Assembly (NCBI GenBank): GCA_018820855.1
Contig: JAHJNL010000059.1
Span: forward strand, 1 to 35,602
Source of the DNA: Pseudomonadota bacterium
Lineage (GTDB): Bacteria; Desulfobacterota; Desulfobulbia; Desulfobulbales; Desulfocapsaceae
Length of the DNA: 35,602 nt
Reading direction: 5' to 3'
The position numbers and the translations under genes are program-made. Positions 33,445-35,602 of this stretch are shown piece after piece; position 1 is the first letter of the stretch; every line of letters begins with the position of its first letter. The notes beneath the pieces are model-generated. The model was given only the letters and a program-made list of their open reading frames with translations, had not been told where the DNA came from and did not search any database.

Positions 33445-34239
33445 ATGATTAGCATAAGTGTCGACCAGGAGCAGTGTAAAAAATGCTACTCCTGTATAGC
33501 AGAATGCCCTTTTGATCTCATAAACCAGGACAAAGAAGGCTTTCCCCAGTTACGCAAGGCAGCGATTAAAAAATGCATCCGATGCGGACACTGCATGGCC
33601 GTCTGTCTATCCGATGCCCTGGATATTACGGTCTCACCCTTTGCTGAGAGCCCTGTGGTAGACAAGGGCCTTTTGCCCTCTCCTGAGTCGGTTGAACATT
33701 TTCTTCTCAGCCGCCGTTCCATCCGGACCTATAAAAAGAGACCTGCCGGGCATTCCACCTTGAAAAGTATTCTTGATATCAGTCGTTATGCCCCCAGTGC
33801 TCATAATGCTCAGCCGGTTCACTGGCTGATGGTTGAAAATCCCGATGAAGTCCGACGTCTTGCCGGTATGGTTGTTGATTGGATGACGGAGTTGAAGGTC
33901 TTTCCAGGTCTCACCCGGGCCTGGACTCAGGGGCAGGACAAGGTATTGCGAGGTGCTCCTCACCTGGCTATTGCCCATGCGGACCCGGCCTCCAGTGAAC
34001 ACCCGATTGAAGACTGTACGCTGGCCACCGCTTATCTGGATCTTGCCGCCCACAGTCAAGGTCTTGGCAGCTGCTGGGCCGGTTTCCTTGTTCAGGCGGC
34101 CATGCACTATCAACCGATTATTGACGCATTGGATCTTCCTGAAAATCATCAGGTCTATACGGCACTGATGCTTGGCTATCCCAAATTCCGTTATCGTCAC
34201 ATCCCGCAGCGAGACGAGTTGAAAATAATCTGGAGATAG
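33445..34239 (+). CDS. Ferredoxin-nitroreductase fusion protein
   Basis: The 264-residue product has two 4Fe-4S motifs at its start (Cys11, 14, 17, 21 and Cys44, 47, 50, 54), then a nitroreductase-type flavin domain (about residues 85-264). The flavin domain begins RRSIRTYKKRP and contains YAPSAHNAQPVHW and AAHSQGLGSCWAGF. Such fusions are common in strict anaerobes and probably pass electrons from the Fe-S clusters to FMN to reduce an unknown substrate. GGAG precedes the ATG, and a 14-base inverted repeat follows about 145 bases after the stop. It is divergent from the DUF362 gene. Confidence 0.9.
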   Translation: MISISVDQEQCKKCYSCIAECPFDLINQDKEGFPQLRKAAIKKCIRCGHCMAVCLSDALDITVSPFAESPVVDKGLLPSPESVEHFLLSRRSIRTYKKRPAGHSTLKSILDISRYAPSAHNAQPVHWLMVENPDEVRRLAGMVVDWMTELKVFPGLTRAWTQGQDKVLRGAPHLAIAHADPASSEHPIEDCTLATAYLDLAAHSQGLGSCWAGFLVQAAMHYQPIIDALDLPENHQVYTALMLGYPKFRYRHIPQRDELKIIWR

Positions 34240-34383
34240 ATAATGGTTGGCGAGTTACCTTATGATTGCTTATTGTTTTTGTTTCTGGAATCAGAGAGTT
34301 AAACGTGTCATCTGTTTTGCTCTCCCACTGTTTGCCTGAGGTAGTATTCTTTCTGGGGATGGGAAGAGATTTTTACTCATCGA

Positions 34384-34424
34384 GGTAATATCAATCAGTT
34401 TTCAAAAAAATGATTGATATTACC
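34384..34424. terminator. Inverted repeat between convergent genes
   Basis: GGTAATATCAATCA (34384-34397) and TGATTGATATTACC (34411-34424) are perfect 14-base arms around a 13-base loop in which TTTT and AAAA can also pair. It lies between the plus-strand nitroreductase and the minus-strand beta-helix gene and probably acts as a terminator in both directions, although the T runs are short. Confidence 0.65.
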
Positions 34425-34460
34425 TTCCTTAATTGTGTTTTCAGTCGGAAAAATCTGGGT

Positions 34461-35279
34461 TCAGGGAGCGTGGTTGGTGCCAAAGGTGCAGTTGCTGCAA
34501 GAGGTATTCATGTTGACAGAACCCTCATTGTCATAGGCACAGTTTTGATCAGCATAACAGTTTCCCACCAGATAGATGCCAATACCGCCATTACTGTAGC
34601 TGGTATTGTTGGTGACAGTTGATCCAAAGGCTGTGTAAATACCATACCTTGTGTTGTCGTAGCAGACATTTCCCGTTACCCTGGCGCCGCCTCCGGTCAT
34701 TATCCCGTCACCATTGTTGTAGCTGGAATTGTTTGATACATTTGCCCCGATCCCCACACTGATCCCGGCATCAGTATTGTCCCAGGCAGTGCATCGTTCA
34801 ACAATATGGTTTGCACCAACCATTCGTATGCCGTGCTTTCCATTTCCTGTGACCCTCATATTGAGGATTCTATGACCTGCTGTTGTGGGCGCGGAACTGG
34901 GCTCGTAAATACCGCTTCCTGGAAAACTTCTCACTGTACCGTTTCGAATTTCCACATTTGATCGTCCATCCATATGAATCCCATTGCTGGACACAAAACT
35001 TGCACCTGGCCCAACCAGACTGAAACCCATGAGGTCAAGGGTGACGTTATCAGCGGTGATAGCTATGCCGGGCAATGAGCTGTCGGAGGATAAATCCTTG
35101 GTGATGAAATAAAATCCTGGAGTAGATATTGTGGCCGGCAGAGAGGTTATCTCCTGCCCGGCAACGTACACGGGAGATGAACTGTTAAGCGGTATTATCA
35201 CTACCCTGTTTGCAGCCTGGGCAAAGGAACAGAGTGAAATTATTGTTACCAAGGAGAATAGAATAAAGAGTTTTTTCAT
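34461..35279 (-). CDS. Exported right-handed beta-helix repeat protein
   Basis: The 272-residue product has a signal peptide (about residues 1-22, ending FAQAA). It continues with stretches of the NxTxxxNxGxGI type: GIHMDGRSNVEIRNGTV, GHRILNMRVTGNGKHGI, VERCTAWDNTDAGI, ANVSNNSSYNNGDGI, VTGNVCYDNTRYGI and VTNNTSYSNGGIGI. These repeats form a right-handed parallel beta-helix like that of pectate-lyase-like carbohydrate-active or surface proteins. No catalytic motif was recognised. It may act at the cell surface or in the periplasm. AAGAAGGAAAA lies before the ATG. Confidence 0.85.
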   Translation of the reverse strand: MKKLFILFSLVTIISLCSFAQAANRVVIIPLNSSSPVYVAGQEITSLPATISTPGFYFITKDLSSDSSLPGIAITADNVTLDLMGFSLVGPGASFVSSNGIHMDGRSNVEIRNGTVRSFPGSGIYEPSSAPTTAGHRILNMRVTGNGKHGIRMVGANHIVERCTAWDNTDAGISVGIGANVSNNSSYNNGDGIMTGGGARVTGNVCYDNTRYGIYTAFGSTVTNNTSYSNGGIGIYLVGNCYADQNCAYDNEGSVNMNTSCSNCTFGTNHAP

Positions 35280-35295
35280 AGGATTTTCCTTCTTT

Positions 35296-35324
35296 TTAAT
35301 ATGATAAAATAAAAGCGGTTACAA
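35296..35324 (-). promoter_or_regulatory. Candidate promoter of the beta-helix gene
   Basis: Read on the minus strand, TTGTAA (35319-35324) and TATTAA (35296-35301) match four of six bases each with a 17-base spacer. The start site would lie only about 10 bases before the ATG, so the leader would be very short. Confidence 0.3.
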
Positions 35325-35441
35325 AAATAATAAGGCTAAGGGGCTCATATCAATAGTCTGTACAAACGAATCGAGACCTCTGGATTTGTACCGGTGAGGC
35401 CAATGAATCATTCCATGAATGCTAGTACCTTTTCTCTTTTG

Positions 35442-35459
35442 TGAATGAATACTCATTCA
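35442..35459. promoter_or_regulatory. TetR-type operator palindrome
   Basis: TGAATGAATACTCATTCA is an 18-base near-perfect palindrome. It fits the pattern TGAATGANTANTCATTCA known for the TetR-family fatty acid regulator FadR of Bacillus and similar TetR proteins. A second shorter dyad AATGA-A-TCATT is at 35402-35412, about 43 bases away centre to centre. It lies about 160 bases upstream of the minus-strand beta-helix gene and about 105 bases upstream of the possible plus-strand start at 35566. Which gene is controlled is unknown. Confidence 0.55.
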
Positions 35460-35565
35460 TTTAATCACGTGAGCAAATTTTTATCCAGGATTAACGTCCC
35501 TCTTTCCATGCAAATTTTGCAAAACGAGTCTATTCCAACATGATTATCAGCCGGGAACGACCAAG

Positions 35566-35602
35566 ATGCATAAAAAATATCTGATTCTATCTGATGTTGC
35601 CG
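35566..35602 (+). CDS. Possible start of a gene cut by the right edge
   Basis: An ATG at 35566 opens a frame that reads MHKKYLILSDVA to the end of the window. The Shine-Dalgarno is poor. The TetR-type operator upstream makes a regulated gene here plausible, but twelve codons are not enough to name it or to be sure it is real. Confidence 0.25.
   Translation, partial: MHKKYLILSDVA

Noticed and set aside
34410-34622. Plus-strand reading frame of 70 codons over the beta-helix gene end
   Set aside because: It starts in the loop-side arm of the inverted repeat and reads antisense to the beta-helix repeats; its valine/isoleucine-rich sequence is a shadow of that gene.
1-35602. CRISPR array, tRNA, rRNA, insertion sequence or prophage
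   Set aside because: No regularly spaced repeats, cloverleaf with a T-loop motif, ribosomal RNA stretch, transposase or phage protein was recognised on either strand.

Overview
The window is a block of core information-processing and envelope genes followed by a smaller accessory region. It most resembles an anaerobic member of the Desulfobacterota, probably the Desulfobulbales. That placement is an inference from gene order (one ribosomal cluster from tuf through rplQ, then rpsB-tsf-pyrH-frr-uppS-cdsA-dxr-rseP-tsaB-ispG-proS-relA), from the use of the MEP isoprenoid pathway, and from a two-cluster ferredoxin fused to a nitroreductase and a DUF362 protein, both common in strict anaerobes. No rRNA, tRNA, CRISPR array, transposase or phage gene was seen.

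Bases 1-15371 hold the 3' end of tuf and then the S10, spc and alpha ribosomal operons joined into one co-directional unit: rpsJ, rplC, rplD, rplW, rplB, rpsS, rplV, rpsC, rplP, rpmC, rpsQ, rplN, rplX, rplE, rpsN (zinc type), rpsH, rplF, rplR, rpsE, rpmD, rplO, secY, map, infA, rpmJ, rpsM, rpsK, rpsD, rpoA, rplQ. A terminator-like hairpin interrupts the unit between rpsE and rpmD, and a strong intrinsic terminator closes it after rplQ. adk, often found between secY and map, is absent. Four small-subunit genes (rpsC, rpsN, rpsE, rpsM) start with TTG.

Bases 15372-16949 carry a YkgJ-type cysteine-cluster protein with its own likely promoter, then about 600 bases with a free-standing terminator and a probable extended -10 promoter and leader hairpin for rpsB. 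Bases 16950-29571 form a long co-directional series: translation factors (rpsB, tsf, frr), UMP kinase, undecaprenyl and CDP-diacylglycerol synthesis (uppS, cdsA), isoprenoid supply (dxr, ispG), the RseP site-2 protease, tsaB for t6A tRNA modification, proS, and a long RelA/SpoT homologue. Several of these genes overlap by ATGA or GTGA. The RelA/SpoT homologue has a degenerate hydrolase motif but an intact synthetase of the RxKD type.

From 29572 the character changes. An orphan Phd/YefM-type antitoxin preceded by a 15-base palindrome is followed nine bases later by a zinc-ribbon/Smr-domain protein. Then come a 580-base gap, an exported FKBP-type prolyl isomerase, a 49-residue cysteine/lysine-rich small protein, a strong hairpin, a minus-strand DUF362 protein, a plus-strand ferredoxin-nitroreductase, a minus-strand exported beta-helix protein, and a TetR-type operator palindrome near the right edge. 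The least explained parts are the antitoxin/Smr pair, the RelA active-site change, the 49-residue protein and several long intergenic hairpins. None of these proves a new system, but the antitoxin/Smr pair next to relA is the best candidate.
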